A stretch of 64,000 bases of DNA from Falsochrobactrum ovis (GCF_003259955.1 NZ_QLMK01000002.1:62001-126000); one strand, 5' to 3'. Positions 37,064 through 46,605 are shown, counted from the stretch's first letter. Numbers and translations: made by a program. Notes: generated from the sequence alone by a model not told the origin.

Positions 37064-39034
37064 ATGCGTTTTTCGCCCTCTTTTCTCGACGAGCTTAGAG
37101 ATCGTGTGCCAATTTCAACATTGATTGGCACGCGGGTTTCGTTTGATCGTAAAAAGAGTAATCCCGGTAGGGGGGATTTTTGGGCTTGCTGTCCGTTCCA
37201 TGGTGAAAAGACGCCAAGTTTTCACTGTGAAGACCGCAAGGGGCGATATCATTGCTTTGGCTGTGGGGCCACGGGTGATCATTTTAGGTTTTTGACAGAA
37301 CTTGAAGGCGCCAGTTTTCCAGAAGCGGTCGCACGTGTGGCCGATATGGCTGGGGTAGCCCTTCCTGCTCGCGACCCGGAGATGGAAAAACGCGAAGCAC
37401 AGCGAGCAACGCTTTTTGATGCGATGGAATTAGCGTCGCAGTTTTTTGAAAGCCAGCTGCAAAGTGCGGCGGGTGCGAAAGCCAGAGCTTATCTGCGAGA
37501 TCGGGGAATTTCCAGCTCTACACAGCAGAAATTTCGAATTGGTTATGCGCCCGAATCGCGAAGCGCTTTGAAAGAATTCCTGGCGAACAAGGGCATTTCG
37601 CGTGAGCAAATTGAGGCTTGTGGCCTGGTTGTCCATGGAGAAGGCATTGCGGTTTCCTATGATCGCTTTCGCGACAGAATAATGTTCCCAATAGAGGATA
37701 TGCGCGGCCGCATTATTGCATTCGGCGGCAGAGCGCTTTCACCAGATGCGCCGGCAAAATATCTGAACTCACCCGAGACTGAGCTATTTCATAAGGGTCG
37801 GGTTCTCTATAATGCGCTTAATGCCCGTAAGGCGAGCCAACCGCAAAAAGGCCAGCCAGCGAGGGCTATTATTGTCGTAGAAGGCTATATGGATGTTATT
37901 GCCCTGTCTCAGGCGGGGATAGAACATGCTGTTGCCCCGCTTGGGACAGCTTTGACGGAGGAGCAGCTAGAGCTGCTCTGGCGTATAAGCCCTGAGCCTG
38001 TGCTTTGTTTTGATGGCGATAGTGCTGGGACGCGGGCAGCCCATCGGCTGGCTGATTTGGCTCTTCCCGTTCTGCAACCGGGGCGTTCTGTACGCTTTGC
38101 CTTGCTGCCAGAAGGTCAGGACCCGGACGATCTGGTGCGGGCGGAAGGGGCTTCAGCCTTTTATTCAATATTAGAAGAAGCTCGACCGCTGGTCGATCTG
38201 ATCTGGCACCGGGAAACTTCGGGAACCGTGTTCGATACGCCAGAGCGGCGCGCTGAACTGGAAGCCAAGCTGCGACAAATCACGAGCCAGATCGCCAATG
38301 AGGATATACGCAGGCATTATAGCCAGGAAATGCGTGATCGGACTCGTGTGTTTTTTGGCCAGGATCGTTCCAATAATCAGCGGGGCGGCCGGCAATTCAA
38401 TCGCGGCAATAATGGATTTTCCAATCAGCAGGGCGGTCGGTTTAGCAGAGGTTCCAGTGGTCGGGTAGCATATTCTGAAAGCCTCGCACGCTCCAATTTG
38501 GTGAAGGGACGGCGATCTGGAATTGGGTTTCAGCCGCCTTTACGCGAAACGGCCATCATTCTTATGCTCGTCAACCACCCGCGGCTTCTGGACGAGGATT
38601 TCGAGACACTGTCAAGGTTGGACCTTGAGCATGATGCTTTGAAAGCGCTGCATATGGCTATGCTCGATATATTAGCAGCTCATCATCTTGAGGAGGGGGC
38701 CGAAATGCGCAAGGCCCTTGTGAAGGCAGGGCACGGAGAATTAATAGAAACGCTTGAGATGATGGTTAAGGGTGCACGGCTTTGGCCTGCAACCACGCTG
38801 GCTGCCGAAGAGGATGTGCGTGAAGCGTTGCGGCAGGCGCTACACTTGCATCAACGCACCCGAGCACTACATAATGAGTTGCGAGCGGTTGAGGCAGCGC
38901 TTGAAACAGATGAAACGGGTGAGTTATTTGAGCGGCTTATTGATATTCGTAACAAGCTGATGCAGGCAGAAGCTACAGAAGCGTTGATAGATGGATTTGG
39001 CCTGTCATCGGGCCGTCCGCCGGGCGGTTTTTGA
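37064..39034 (+). CDS. dnaG: DNA primase
   Basis: 656 residues, makes RNA primers for DNA replication. The N-terminal CHC2 zinc finger is intact (CCPFHGEKTPSFHC, then YHCFGCGATGDHF). The TOPRIM catalytic core shows the EGYMD motif (IIVVEGYMDVIALSQAG) and the DGD motif (PVLCFDGDSAGTRAAHR). A Gly/Asn/Arg-rich linker at about 440-470 (NQRGGRQFNRGNNGFSNQQG) separates the core from the C-terminal DnaB-binding helical domain. It precedes rpoD, as in the classical macromolecular synthesis operon, but with a 536-base gap and its own terminator at its very 3' end. Confidence 0.97.
   Translation: MRFSPSFLDELRDRVPISTLIGTRVSFDRKKSNPGRGDFWACCPFHGEKTPSFHCEDRKGRYHCFGCGATGDHFRFLTELEGASFPEAVARVADMAGVALPARDPEMEKREAQRATLFDAMELASQFFESQLQSAAGAKARAYLRDRGISSSTQQKFRIGYAPESRSALKEFLANKGISREQIEACGLVVHGEGIAVSYDRFRDRIMFPIEDMRGRIIAFGGRALSPDAPAKYLNSPETELFHKGRVLYNALNARKASQPQKGQPARAIIVVEGYMDVIALSQAGIEHAVAPLGTALTEEQLELLWRISPEPVLCFDGDSAGTRAAHRLADLALPVLQPGRSVRFALLPEGQDPDDLVRAEGASAFYSILEEARPLVDLIWHRETSGTVFDTPERRAELEAKLRQITSQIANEDIRRHYSQEMRDRTRVFFGQDRSNNQRGGRQFNRGNNGFSNQQGGRFSRGSSGRVAYSESLARSNLVKGRRSGIGFQPPLRETAIILMLVNHPRLLDEDFETLSRLDLEHDALKALHMAMLDILAAHHLEEGAEMRKALVKAGHGELIETLEMMVKGARLWPATTLAAEEDVREALRQALHLHQRTRALHNELRAVEAALETDETGELFERLIDIRNKLMQAEATEALIDGFGLSSGRPPGGF
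39013..39031 (+). terminator. Terminator overlapping the end of dnaG
   Basis: CCGTCC-GCC-GGGCGG (one G-U pair) followed by TTTTT. The hairpin lies within the last codons (RPPGGF) and the T-run reaches the TGA stop, so translation to the end would disturb it. Confidence 0.55.
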
Positions 39035-39570
39035 TTCGCAGGCCCGAATCACTACATATAGACTCTGTCTTCATGAAACTGCGTTTCCGATCATTTGCGA
39101 TGATCAGGGGCTGTGAGGACGGCTGTGGCAATAAATGATTCGCTTTTTTGGAGCGAATCAGGTGATTCGCTCTTGACCAGCAAGGAAAATGACGGAATCA
39201 CCAAAGTTCGGATAAGGAATTAGAGAACTAACATTGATTTATATTTCCGTTTCAAACTTGGAAATCCGTCCGATCAGCAGCAACTGGGGATTAGGACAGA
39301 AGCGCAAAATCGCGCGGGGGTCATGTAAAGAACCCGGATGGCGGATCGGGTCCACCCACAGTTAATGCGACATTAACGGGAAATGGTTACTAGCGGTATA
39401 GTTCGCGAATCGATTTCGAATGCGAGTGTACGCGAAGGAGCCGAATTGTCAGAGCATTTGGCCAAACAGAACTGCTCTGAATTAAATAACCGGCGGATTG
39501 CAACCTCGCAAAACCGCGTGACCACTCTATATATCTAAGATGCGACCGGTGTCGCCTGGAGACGAGCAAT
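39035..39570. other. rpoD upstream region with overlapping hairpins
   Basis: 536 bases without a gene. GATTCGCT occurs at 39137-39144 and 39164-39171, with AGCGAATC between them (39152-39159), so two exclusive stems can form. GATTCG/CGAATC also pair at 39033-39050. GTTAATG-CGA-CATTAAC lies at 39361-39377. The rpoD promoters must be in this region. Confidence 0.5.
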
Positions 39571-41580
39571 ATGGCAACGAAGGTTAAGGAAAACGAAGAA
39601 GTCGAAGTCGAGCGCGAAGGTGCAACTGACGGTCCGCTTCTCGACCTTTCTGACGATGCTGTCAAGAAGATGATCAAGCTTGCGAAGAAGCGCGGCTACG
39701 TCACTATGGACGAGCTGAATGCCGTGCTGCCTTCGGAAGAAGTGACATCCGAACAGATCGAAGACACGATGTCCATGCTATCCGATATGGGTATTAACGT
39801 CGTTGAAGACGACGAGCAGGACAATGATCGCGAAGAGGCTGAAGAAGAAGCAGAAGGCGGCGACCTGGTTGAAGCCACTGGCACTGCCGTCGCGACTACG
39901 ACAACTAAAAAAGAGCCGACAGATCGTACCGATGATCCGGTGCGTATGTATCTGCGCGAAATGGGTTCGGTTGAATTGCTTTCACGCGAGGGCGAAATTG
40001 CCATCGCCAAGCGTATTGAAGCTGGCCGGGAAACCATGATTGCAGGGCTTTGTGAAAGTCCGCTGACTTTCCAGGCCATTATTATCTGGCGCGAACAGCT
40101 AAACGAATCCAATATTCTTCTGCGCGAAATCATCGATCTGGAAACCACTTATGCTGGGCCGGAAGCCAAGCAAGCCCCGGCTATCGAGCGGGTGGAAGAG
40201 GAAAAGCCGCGCGACGATAAGGGTGCTCGACGCCGCGATGATGACGATGTCACCAATGTTGGTGGTGATGCGGCTACAGAAGACGACGATGATGAAGAGG
40301 ATGAAGTCAACCTGTCGCTGGCTGCTATGGAAGCAGAGCTGCGGCCGCAGGTTATGGAAACGCTCGATCTGATCGCTGATACTTATCGGAAGCTGCGTAA
40401 ATTGCAGGATCAGCAAGTTGAGAGCCGTCTGGCTGCAACGGGCGAGCTGTCCTCCAGTCAGGAACGCCGGTATAAAGAGCTGAAAGATCAGCTTATTACG
40501 GCGGTGAAATCGCTCTCGCTTAACCAGAATCGTATTGAACAACTAGTCGAGCAGCTTTACGACATTAATAAGCGACTGGTTCAGAACGAGGGCAGGTTGC
40601 TTCGTTTGGCAGAATCATTTGGTGTTCGTCGTGAAGAATTCCTTAGAGAATATCAGGGCCATGAGCTGGATCCAAACTGGGTCGAGCGTATCTCAACGCT
40701 GACAAGCCGGGGCTGGAAGGAATTTGCTGCGAAAGAAGAACGTACAATCACGCGTTTGCGCAGCGAAATTCAAAATCTTGCTACTGAAACTGCAATTTCG
40801 ATCGGCGAATTCCGCCGTATCGTCAATCAGGTTCAGAAGGGTGAACGCGAAGCGTCTATCGCCAAGAAGGAAATGGTTGAAGCCAATCTGCGATTGGTTA
40901 TCTCGATTGCCAAAAAATACACCAATCGCGGGCTGCAGTTCCTCGACCTCATTCAGGAAGGCAATATCGGGCTTATGAAGGCGGTTGATAAGTTTGAATA
41001 TCGCCGCGGTTATAAGTTCTCAACCTATGCAACATGGTGGATTCGTCAGGCGATCACGCGCTCGATTGCGGATCAGGCACGCACGATCCGTATTCCTGTG
41101 CATATGATTGAGACAATCAACAAAATCGTGCGCACATCGCGTCAGATGCTGCATGAAATCGGACGTGAGCCGACACCGGAAGAACTTTCCGAAAAGCTGG
41201 CAATGCCACTGGAAAAGGTGCGTAAGGTTCTGAAAATCGCCAAGGAGCCAATCTCGCTCGAAACCCCTGTGGGCGACGAGGAAGATTCACATCTGGGCGA
41301 TTTCATCGAAGATAAGAATGCGCTGCTGCCGATTGATGCGGCTATTCAGGCAAATCTTCGTGATACAACCACCCGTGTTCTCGCCTCGCTTACGCCACGT
41401 GAAGAACGCGTATTGCGTATGCGCTTTGGTATCGGCATGAATACTGATCATACTCTTGAAGAGGTTGGTCAGCAGTTTTCGGTTACCCGTGAACGTATCC
41501 GTCAGATTGAAGCAAAGGCGCTGCGTAAGCTCAAACATCCGAGCCGTTCACGCAAATTGCGTTCGTTCCTCGACAGCTAA
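39571..41580 (+). CDS. rpoD: RNA polymerase primary sigma factor
   Basis: 669 residues, sigma-70 group 1. Region 1.1 ([20 protein letters not shown]) is followed by an acidic stretch of Asp/Glu and a [21 protein letters not shown] region 1.2. A second acidic insert sits near 215-250. Region 2 is diagnostic: [20 protein letters not shown], then [20 protein letters not shown] for -10 recognition and melting. Region 4.2 reads [31 protein letters not shown] for the -35. The gene is the housekeeping sigma factor and follows dnaG. The clusters of acidic residues are normal for alphaproteobacterial RpoD. Confidence 0.97.
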   Translation: MATKVKENEEVEVEREGATDGPLLDLSDDAVKKMIKLAKKRGYVTMDELNAVLPSEEVTSEQIEDTMSMLSDMGINVVEDDEQDNDREEAEEEAEGGDLVEATGTAVATTTTKKEPTDRTDDPVRMYLREMGSVELLSREGEIAIAKRIEAGRETMIAGLCESPLTFQAIIIWREQLNESNILLREIIDLETTYAGPEAKQAPAIERVEEEKPRDDKGARRRDDDDVTNVGGDAATEDDDDEEDEVNLSLAAMEAELRPQVMETLDLIADTYRKLRKLQDQQVESRLAATGELSSSQERRYKELKDQLITAVKSLSLNQNRIEQLVEQLYDINKRLVQNEGRLLRLAESFGVRREEFLREYQGHELDPNWVERISTLTSRGWKEFAAKEERTITRLRSEIQNLATETAISIGEFRRIVNQVQKGEREASIAKKEMVEANLRLVISIAKKYTNRGLQFLDLIQEGNIGLMKAVDKFEYRRGYKFSTYATWWIRQAITRSIADQARTIRIPVHMIETINKIVRTSRQMLHEIGREPTPEELSEKLAMPLEKVRKVLKIAKEPISLETPVGDEEDSHLGDFIEDKNALLPIDAAIQANLRDTTTRVLASLTPREERVLRMRFGIGMNTDHTLEEVGQQFSVTRERIRQIEAKALRKLKHPSRSRKLRSFLDS

Positions 41581-41585
41581 ATCCG

Positions 41586-41614
41586 TTGCCCGAAATAGAG
41601 ACTATTTCGGGCAA
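41586..41614 (+). terminator. Strong hairpin after rpoD
   Basis: TTGCCCGAAATAG-AGA-CTATTTCGGGCAA is a perfect 13-pair stem 5 bases after the rpoD stop. It is followed by TATTG and not by a clear T-run. Confidence 0.7.
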
Positions 41615-41639
41615 TATTGCAATTAAGGGAGAGGGAGCC

Positions 41640-41930
41640 ATGTCCTTTTTAAAAAGGCTATTTGGCGGCGGCTCGGCAGAAAAAGCTGATTCCGCACCAA
41701 AAGAAGCCGGACGGTTGGAACATAAGGACTTTTTGATAATAGCAACGCCTTATAGTGAGGGTGGGCAATATCAGGTCTGCGGTGTGATCTCTAAAACGAT
41801 CAATGGCGAGGTTAAAGAACACCGTTTTGTACGTGCTGATCGTTGCCCAGGCATTGAGGATGCTGCAAATATTGCGCTCAATAAAGGGCGGCAGATCATT
41901 GATGAGCAGGGCGAGCGCATCTTCGACTGA
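41640..41930 (+). CDS. HlyU-family protein
   Basis: 96 residues. The start at 41640 (MSFLKRLFGGG) is supported by GGGAGAGGGAGCC just before it; the longer frame would run through the rpoD hairpin. The fold is the HlyU type, named after a Vibrio regulator of haemolysin but present in many alphaproteobacteria without a known haemolysin. Typical blocks are YSEGGQYQVCGVISK and GEVKEHRFVRADR. A helix-turn-helix is not obvious, so a role in DNA binding is not assured. It lies between rpoD and a YcgN-type gene. Confidence 0.83.
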   Translation: MSFLKRLFGGGSAEKADSAPKEAGRLEHKDFLIIATPYSEGGQYQVCGVISKTINGEVKEHRFVRADRCPGIEDAANIALNKGRQIIDEQGERIFD

Positions 41931-42025
41931 TGTGCGGTATTTAGATTTAAGGCGCCGCGTTATGGGTGACCATGCGCGGCTTTGTTTTCTTTACGGAGAA
42001 CTCCAAACGGCGTTTAATTGTGAGT

Positions 42026-42481
42026 ATGGATAAACAACCTTTCTGGTGCACCAAATCGCTTGAGCAGCTTACCAAAGCTGAGTGGGAAAGCCTGTGCGAT
42101 GGGTGCGGCCAGTGCTGTATGCATAAACTACGTGATGAAGATACCAACGCGATCTATTGGACCAGCGTTGCCTGTACATTATTGAACCCTGAAAGCGGCA
42201 AGTGTTGCGATTATCCTAATCGGCGAAAAATAGTGCCGGATTGCGTGATCCTAACGCCGGAACTGGTTTATGAAGTGGACTGGTTGCCAGCAACTTGCGC
42301 TTACCGCCTCGTAGCCGAGGGATATGATTTATACTGGTGGCATCCGCTGGTTTCTGGTTCCGAAGATTCGGTTCACGAAGCGGGTATTTCCGTTCGTGGT
42401 CGGGTTACGGCGTTCGATCATGAGATGCAACACGATGGCGATTATCTCAATCATATGGTTGATGAGCCTGAACAGAGCTGA
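42026..42481 (+). CDS. YcgN-family cysteine cluster protein
   Basis: 151 residues of the UPF0260/YcgN family. The cysteine cluster is visible: [13 protein letters not shown], then a further [19 protein letters not shown] and a PDC in KIVPDCVIL. These are likely to bind metal or an iron-sulfur centre. The family also carries LPATCAYRL and the aromatic [12 protein letters not shown] near the C terminus. I chose the ATG at 42026 ([12 protein letters not shown]) as in relatives; a GTG 20 codons upstream is possible. Function is unknown. Confidence 0.87.
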   Translation: MDKQPFWCTKSLEQLTKAEWESLCDGCGQCCMHKLRDEDTNAIYWTSVACTLLNPESGKCCDYPNRRKIVPDCVILTPELVYEVDWLPATCAYRLVAEGYDLYWWHPLVSGSEDSVHEAGISVRGRVTAFDHEMQHDGDYLNHMVDEPEQS

Positions 42482-42566
42482 ATATAGGGTGAATGCCCGT
42501 TTCGACTGTTGTTCATCTTACTTTGCTTATGGTCTAAATCTCTGAATTTTGATGAAAGGGTACCAA

Positions 42567-42923
42567 ATGTCCATAACTCCGCTCAAATCCTTAATCATCA
42601 CAGCTGTATTAGGATGCGCCGTCGCATTGGGTTCGGGCGCGAACGCTAATGCTGCTGCGCCGGTTTCAACCGCCGGGAACACTATCGGAAACCAGTCATT
42701 GTTAATGCAGGTCGATTATCGCGGCCATCGCAAAAACGTGCGTAAGAAGCATCGTGGTCCGGCTTGCTCAGTCAAAAGCGCAAGAAGCAAAGCCCGCCGC
42801 ATGGGTATTCGGAATGCTCGCGTGATCCAGCGAGGAAAAACTGTTCAAGTTCGTGGAACTCGTCACGGACGCTCGGCGAGAGTGACTTTCGCAAACCGTC
42901 GTGGTTGCCCGACGGTCCGTTGA
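42567..42923 (+). CDS. Small, very basic secreted protein
   Basis: 118 residues from the ATG at 42567, preceded by AAAGGG. A signal peptide (SLIITAVLGCAVALGSGA, cleavage near ANA-AAP) leads to a mature region of about 85 residues with a very high content of Arg, Lys and Gly (YRGHRKNVRKKHRGPAC and MGIRNARVIQRGKTVQVRG). Two cysteines are placed like a disulfide pair (PACSV and RGCPTVR). I do not recognise the family beyond similar rhizobial hypotheticals. The charge suggests binding to LPS, peptidoglycan or nucleic acid, but this is inference. Confidence 0.75.
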   Translation: MSITPLKSLIITAVLGCAVALGSGANANAAAPVSTAGNTIGNQSLLMQVDYRGHRKNVRKKHRGPACSVKSARSKARRMGIRNARVIQRGKTVQVRGTRHGRSARVTFANRRGCPTVR

Positions 42924-42965
42924 GCAACCGGCCCGGCTCCGGTGAACCGGTGATATGACTAATCG

Positions 42966-43004
42966 AAAAAATCCCCAGCCGCAGGAAGTGCAGCTGGGGA
43001 TTTA
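42966..43004. terminator. Bidirectional terminator before bp26
   Basis: AAATCCCCAGC and GCTGGGGATTT pair around a 14-base loop, with A-rich and T-rich flanks. It separates the basic secreted protein gene from the convergent bp26. Confidence 0.85.
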
Positions 43005-43024
43005 ATCATTTGATGGGATCAAAC

Positions 43025-43777
43025 TTATTGTTTGATTTCAAAAGTCACATTCACCGACACATTATAGCTATTTTCGCCGGCGGCTACAGGGACGGCATCT
43101 TCGGGAGCAGCCGCTGCTACCGCTTTAAACTGTCGAGCTATCGGCATAGGCATAACTGGACGGCTTTGCTCGTTGATTTCCAATACTCGTCCCAGTTCGA
43201 CCCCCGCCGCTTCAGCGAGTGTTTTAGCTTTTGAAATTGCATCGGCAACAGCGCGTTTGCGTGCTTCATTGATCGTTTCAGCCGGATCATCATTGGTGAA
43301 ACTGACATCGCCGCCCTGGTTCACGCCTAATGTTACGGATTCATCAAGAACTGTGCCCAATTTTGAGAGATCGCGCACGCGGACTACCAAGCTGTTAGAA
43401 ACTGAGTAATTGGCGATGCTTGGCTCTGTCAGCCCATTTTTATCATCTGGATAAATATAACGGGGCTGAATATTAATACTGCCCGTTTGCAGGTCGCGAT
43501 CTTCGACGCCAGCGGCTTTCATGGCTTCCAGAACTTTGGCCATTGCCTCATTATTGGCAGTCATGGCTTCACGCGCTGTTTTGGCCTCGCGCAGAACTGT
43601 GAGATTAAGAATAGCCATATCAGGCGCTGCGGTCATTTTCCCTTCACCGGTAACGGCAATACGGGCTGCGCGGGGCGCATGTTGCTTTTCTTGCGCTGAT
43701 GCGGGCAAAGAGAACGCGCCAGTTAGCATCAATACTGAAAAAGATGTCGCGAGAACGAGTCGGGCACGATTATGCAT
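43025..43777 (-). CDS. bp26: SIMPL-domain periplasmic protein, BP26/Omp28 orthologue
   Basis: 250 residues, the same length as Brucella BP26 (Omp28), an immunodominant periplasmic protein that forms ring-like multimers. The signal peptide is followed by [40 protein letters not shown] and [20 protein letters not shown], all close to BP26, and the end is [17 protein letters not shown] chose the ATG at 43777 (MHNRARLVL) because GAGAGGAAAAAAC precedes it and the resulting signal peptide is normal. The gene converges on the basic secreted protein gene. Confidence 0.93.
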   Translation of the reverse strand: MHNRARLVLATSFSVLMLTGAFSLPASAQEKQHAPRAARIAVTGEGKMTAAPDMAILNLTVLREAKTAREAMTANNEAMAKVLEAMKAAGVEDRDLQTGSINIQPRYIYPDDKNGLTEPSIANYSVSNSLVVRVRDLSKLGTVLDESVTLGVNQGGDVSFTNDDPAETINEARKRAVADAISKAKTLAEAAGVELGRVLEINEQSRPVMPMPIARQFKAVAAAAPEDAVPVAAGENSYNVSVNVTFEIKQ

Positions 43778-44007
43778 GTTTTTTCCTCTCACATAGCTGG
43801 GAAGTCGAATGATAAGCGCATTAAACAATGGTTTTAAACACTACCTGACTTGGTGATTTTCGGGCAAAAGGCTTAATCCATGCCTAAGAATTGAACTTTT
43901 ACACAGGGAAGATCAAAAGGTTGGCAACGGAATATGTGCGGAATAGGGCAAGATGTAAATTGACGGCTTGTATCCTGGCTTTCTTTAGGGTAGGGCAAGG
44001 ACGCGTG

Positions 44008-44084
44008 GGGCCCGTAGCTCAATTGGTTAGAGCCGGCGGCTCATAACCGCTTGGTTGGGGGTTCGAGTCCCTCCGGGCCCACCA
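44008..44084 (+). tRNA. tRNA with CAU anticodon, probably tRNA-Ile2 (lysidine type)
   Basis: 77 nucleotides with an encoded CCA end. The acceptor stem GGGCCCG/CGGGCCC is perfect. The D-arm GCTC-AATTGGTTA-GAGC, the anticodon stem GGCGG/CCGCT with loop CTCATAA (anticodon CAT at 44042-44044), the variable loop TGGTT and the T-arm GGGGG-TTCGAGT-CCCTC are all present. It is not an initiator tRNA, as the first pair is G-C and the anticodon stem lacks the GGG/CCC signature. The body resembles E. coli ileX and rhizobial tRNA-Ile2 more than elongator tRNA-Met, so C34 is probably changed to lysidine by TilS to read AUA. Confidence 0.9.
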
Positions 44085-44139
44085 TCTTTACAATAGCGAT
44101 CCGCGTTCTCAGGTCGTGTATGAGCGAAAAGCAATCTTC

Positions 44140-44925
44140 CTAATTTTGAATATCGTGTTCCACAGGAATAGGGCCCCAACGTCCGGTTTTGGTAAGGTTT
44201 GCCCAGCTTCCCTTAAGATTTCGACGCATGCGAGAGCCTGCTCTTTTAATCTCTCGATAGATTAAGTGAAAAAATGGCGGACGGTTTTTCGGACTACGAT
44301 TTTGTCCGATAGTGCTCTGGGCGCCTGACTGACGAGCTATCGCAGGGAGGATCTGATAAATATTTAATGTGTTGAATGGACCATCATCCGGATCAAATAA
44401 AAAATGATCCAACGGTACGGTCGCTTTTTGCATTAAAGAAATCAGTTTTTGTGCTGATCTGCGAGAGATTATATAGCCCCCGGCCAGTAAATGACGCGAT
44501 CTTAACCGACATATCTGATAAGAGCCTTCCTGTTTCACAGGTCGTGAAATCAATACTTCATGTCCGTAAGAGTCAATTTTAATGATGTCCGAATCTGCGG
44601 GTATCCAGTCAGTGGACGTAAGCAAGGCGGATGCACCGGTGCTCAAACGTATATCGTCTTCAAAAATAGCCGCATAATCATCCTCGCCATTGGCGATCAG
44701 CTCAAAACATTTTCTGTGTGAGAGGAAACAACCGATTTCCGCGGGTGATAAAGGAGACGGCCAGTTTTTTGTCGGCACGTGATGGGCCAATAGCTCAGCT
44801 TCCGGCAAAGCTCGTCCGTCTATTGCCGGCACACGCTCGAACTCAAGATGTAAATTGTGAAATTGATCCGCGATCGACTTCAAGCGATCTTGGCTGCGAT
44901 CAAGGTTGATAACATAGATTTTCAT
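44140..44925 (-). CDS. Glycosyltransferase family 25 protein (LPS type)
   Basis: 261 residues. The N terminus (MKIYVINLDRSQDRLKSI) and the blocks SPAEIGCFLSHRKCFELI and YAAIFEDDIRLS are diagnostic for GT25, which usually adds galactose or glucose to LPS or lipooligosaccharide. The EDD triplet is the metal-binding motif. LLAGGYIISRRSAQKLI follows as expected. The C-terminal 60 residues are basic (REIKRAGSRMRRNLKGSW), likely for membrane contact. It is a single gene, convergent with the tRNA. The acceptor sugar is unknown. Confidence 0.88.
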   Translation of the reverse strand: MKIYVINLDRSQDRLKSIADQFHNLHLEFERVPAIDGRALPEAELLAHHVPTKNWPSPLSPAEIGCFLSHRKCFELIANGEDDYAAIFEDDIRLSTGASALLTSTDWIPADSDIIKIDSYGHEVLISRPVKQEGSYQICRLRSRHLLAGGYIISRRSAQKLISLMQKATVPLDHFLFDPDDGPFNTLNIYQILPAIARQSGAQSTIGQNRSPKNRPPFFHLIYREIKRAGSRMRRNLKGSWANLTKTGRWGPIPVEHDIQN

Positions 44926-45172
44926 AAAGCCCTCCCGAGAGAGGACTGGATAGGCACGTTGTCTTGCTTAGTCAATTTTGTGATTCTCAGTTTGGGCTCA
45001 GTCGGCGTTTCTCCCTGCCACTTACTCTAAGTTCTTCATTTTCAAAAGTGAAATGGGTATCTCATTGTAGGTTACAAAGTTTTAATGTTACTTTAGCTAT
45101 ACGTTAAGGAATTCATAACTAATTGACACAATTTTTTAAGCCTGATGCTGAGCAAAAAGGAGTTTTTTAGCA

Positions 45173-45667
45173 ATGAGGAAGAAGGCAACCACCGTGACGC
45201 TGGCGCTTGCAGGGTTGTTGGCGTGTCCTCTCGCGGTGTCGGCCAAAACGAGCTTCGTTGGCGAATTCCGAGATTGGGGTGTTTATCGGAATACTCAGTT
45301 ACCCGGAAACAAGTGCTACGCACTGACCGCACCGACAAGCTTTCATCCGGCAGGTGTTCGGCATGGCGATAATTTCGTAATTATTTCGAAATCAAGCGGT
45401 CAGTTCAGTCCCCAGTTGGTCATGGGTTATCAGCTTAAGCCCAATAGCAGTGTTACGGTTACTATTGATGGGAAAAACTATCCGTTTTTCACAGAAGGAA
45501 ACCGAGCTTGGGCACAGAATGTTGCTGATGAGGCGAGTATTTTAAACGCAATGCGCAGCGGCCGTGCAATGAATGTTCAGGCTACTTCAAGCCGGGGAAC
45601 CAATACACGATATAGTTTCTCGCTTATGGGATTGTCGGCTTCACTGAAACGGGTCGATCAATGTTGA
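45173..45667 (+). CDS. Invasion-associated locus B (IalB)-family protein
   Basis: 164 residues with a signal peptide (TVTLALAGLLACPLAVSA, cleavage before KTSFVG). The mature protein matches the IalB family, first described in Bartonella as a protein needed for erythrocyte invasion and widespread in this order. Typical blocks are the FRDWGVYRN near the N terminus, YALTAPTSFHPAG, NFVIISK and the end TRYSFSLMGLSASL. A pair of cysteines (KCYAL and the final DQC) may form a disulfide. It is located in the periplasm or outer membrane. A role in host contact here is only inferred. Confidence 0.88.
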   Translation: MRKKATTVTLALAGLLACPLAVSAKTSFVGEFRDWGVYRNTQLPGNKCYALTAPTSFHPAGVRHGDNFVIISKSSGQFSPQLVMGYQLKPNSSVTVTIDGKNYPFFTEGNRAWAQNVADEASILNAMRSGRAMNVQATSSRGTNTRYSFSLMGLSASLKRVDQC

Positions 45668-45675
45668 GGTCTAGA

Positions 45676-45699
45676 AAAGCCCTGCAAATGCAGGGCTTT
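45676..45699. terminator. Terminator of the ialB-type gene
   Basis: AAAGCCCTGC-AAAT-GCAGGGCTTT, a perfect 10-pair stem followed by ATTAAT. It also faces the convergent CsbD gene. Confidence 0.85.
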
Positions 45700-45721
45700 A
45701 TTAATGGACGCAGGCTATAAG

Positions 45722-45931
45722 TTATGACAGCCATTGTTGGCGATTATACCAATCGTCGACATCGGCACTTACACGATCTTTTTCGATGCTGTAGCGCTCT
45801 TGGATCTTGCCTTCGAGTTGATCCCGGCGGCCATTAATTTGGTCGAGGTCATCATCGGTAAGTTTTCCCCATTGCTCTTTGACTTTGCCCTTTACCTGTT
45901 TCCAGTTCCTTTCAACGCGATTCCAATCCAT
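45722..45931 (-). CDS. CsbD-family stress protein
   Basis: 69 residues of the CsbD/YjbJ family, small, highly charged proteins induced by general stress. The N-terminal pattern MDWNRVERNWKQVKGKVKEQ and the LTDDDLDQINGRRDQLEGKI block are diagnostic. The C terminus (DDWYNRQQWLS) is typical of the gram-negative branch. The protein is predicted to be cytoplasmic and mostly helical. The biochemical role is unknown in all organisms. It faces the ialB-type gene across their terminator. Confidence 0.93.
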   Translation of the reverse strand: MDWNRVERNWKQVKGKVKEQWGKLTDDDLDQINGRRDQLEGKIQERYSIEKDRVSADVDDWYNRQQWLS

Positions 45932-46029
45932 CTACTCATCCTCCATTGTTCTTAGATAGATAACGTACGGGATGCAGGATGGTTTCATGCAATGGGTGAT
46001 ATGCAAAGCCATCAAATTTTTGTTGCGAT

Positions 46030-46590
46030 TTAAGGACGATGGCGATAACCGCGCCGTTTCCATTCGGATAAAGGCATTATGTCGGGCGGATTTCCGCCAG
46101 CCTGATACCAGGAGTCGACAGCCCACAATTGGCCATCGTGGGCTTTGACTGTCGCAGTCCAATGCGGATAACGGCCATCGAAGAAGCTTCCACGCGAATC
46201 TTTTCTGGCAGGAGTATGAAACTTCAGCCAGCCCTTGGCATGAAGAAATCGCAGAAACTCATCGGTATTGGTCGCTTCATCAATGCAATCCATTTGTCCT
46301 TTGATACGCGCTCTTCCAAACTGTGTTTTTGGCTTGTCTCTTACGCCGATGATTTTGGTCGAACGTTGCTCAAATAGTGCGATTGCCCAGCGCAGGGCAT
46401 CTCGTTCTGCTGAGGGTGAATGGGAAGCTTGGATTAACTTGCGCCTGATTTGCTGCTGGTCACGGTTTGAAAGTGTGACTTTGGTTCGATAGTAGCATTC
46501 ATAGCCATGACAGACCCTGAATGTTGCCGCATGTGAAGGCGAGACAAACAGGAGCGCTGTGACAAGGCCAGCCAGTCCATAAAAACGCAT
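46030..46590 (-). CDS. Secreted protein with possible Cys-His-Asp triad
   Basis: 186 residues with a signal peptide (YGLAGLVTALLFVSPSHA, cleavage before ATF). The N-terminal part has two close cysteines (VCHGYECYY). In the second half, Cys102 (QMDCIDEATNT) starts a helix, His143 lies in YPHWTATV and Asp159 in LWAVDSWY. This order and spacing fit a papain/transglutaminase-like fold. I do not recognise the family by name; close relatives exist in rhizobia as hypotheticals, to my memory. It is followed downstream by nothing on this strand and preceded by a short HTH gene 15 bases upstream, likely co-transcribed. Confidence 0.75.
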   Translation of the reverse strand: MRFYGLAGLVTALLFVSPSHAATFRVCHGYECYYRTKVTLSNRDQQQIRRKLIQASHSPSAERDALRWAIALFEQRSTKIIGVRDKPKTQFGRARIKGQMDCIDEATNTDEFLRFLHAKGWLKFHTPARKDSRGSFFDGRYPHWTATVKAHDGQLWAVDSWYQAGGNPPDIMPLSEWKRRGYRHRP

Positions 46591-46605
46591 AGAATTGCTT
46601 TCAAT

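Noticed and set aside
44085-44925. Genomic island inserted at the tRNA gene
   Set aside because: No integrase, no repeat of the tRNA 3' end and no shift to mobile gene content follow the tRNA. The next gene is a single GT25 enzyme.
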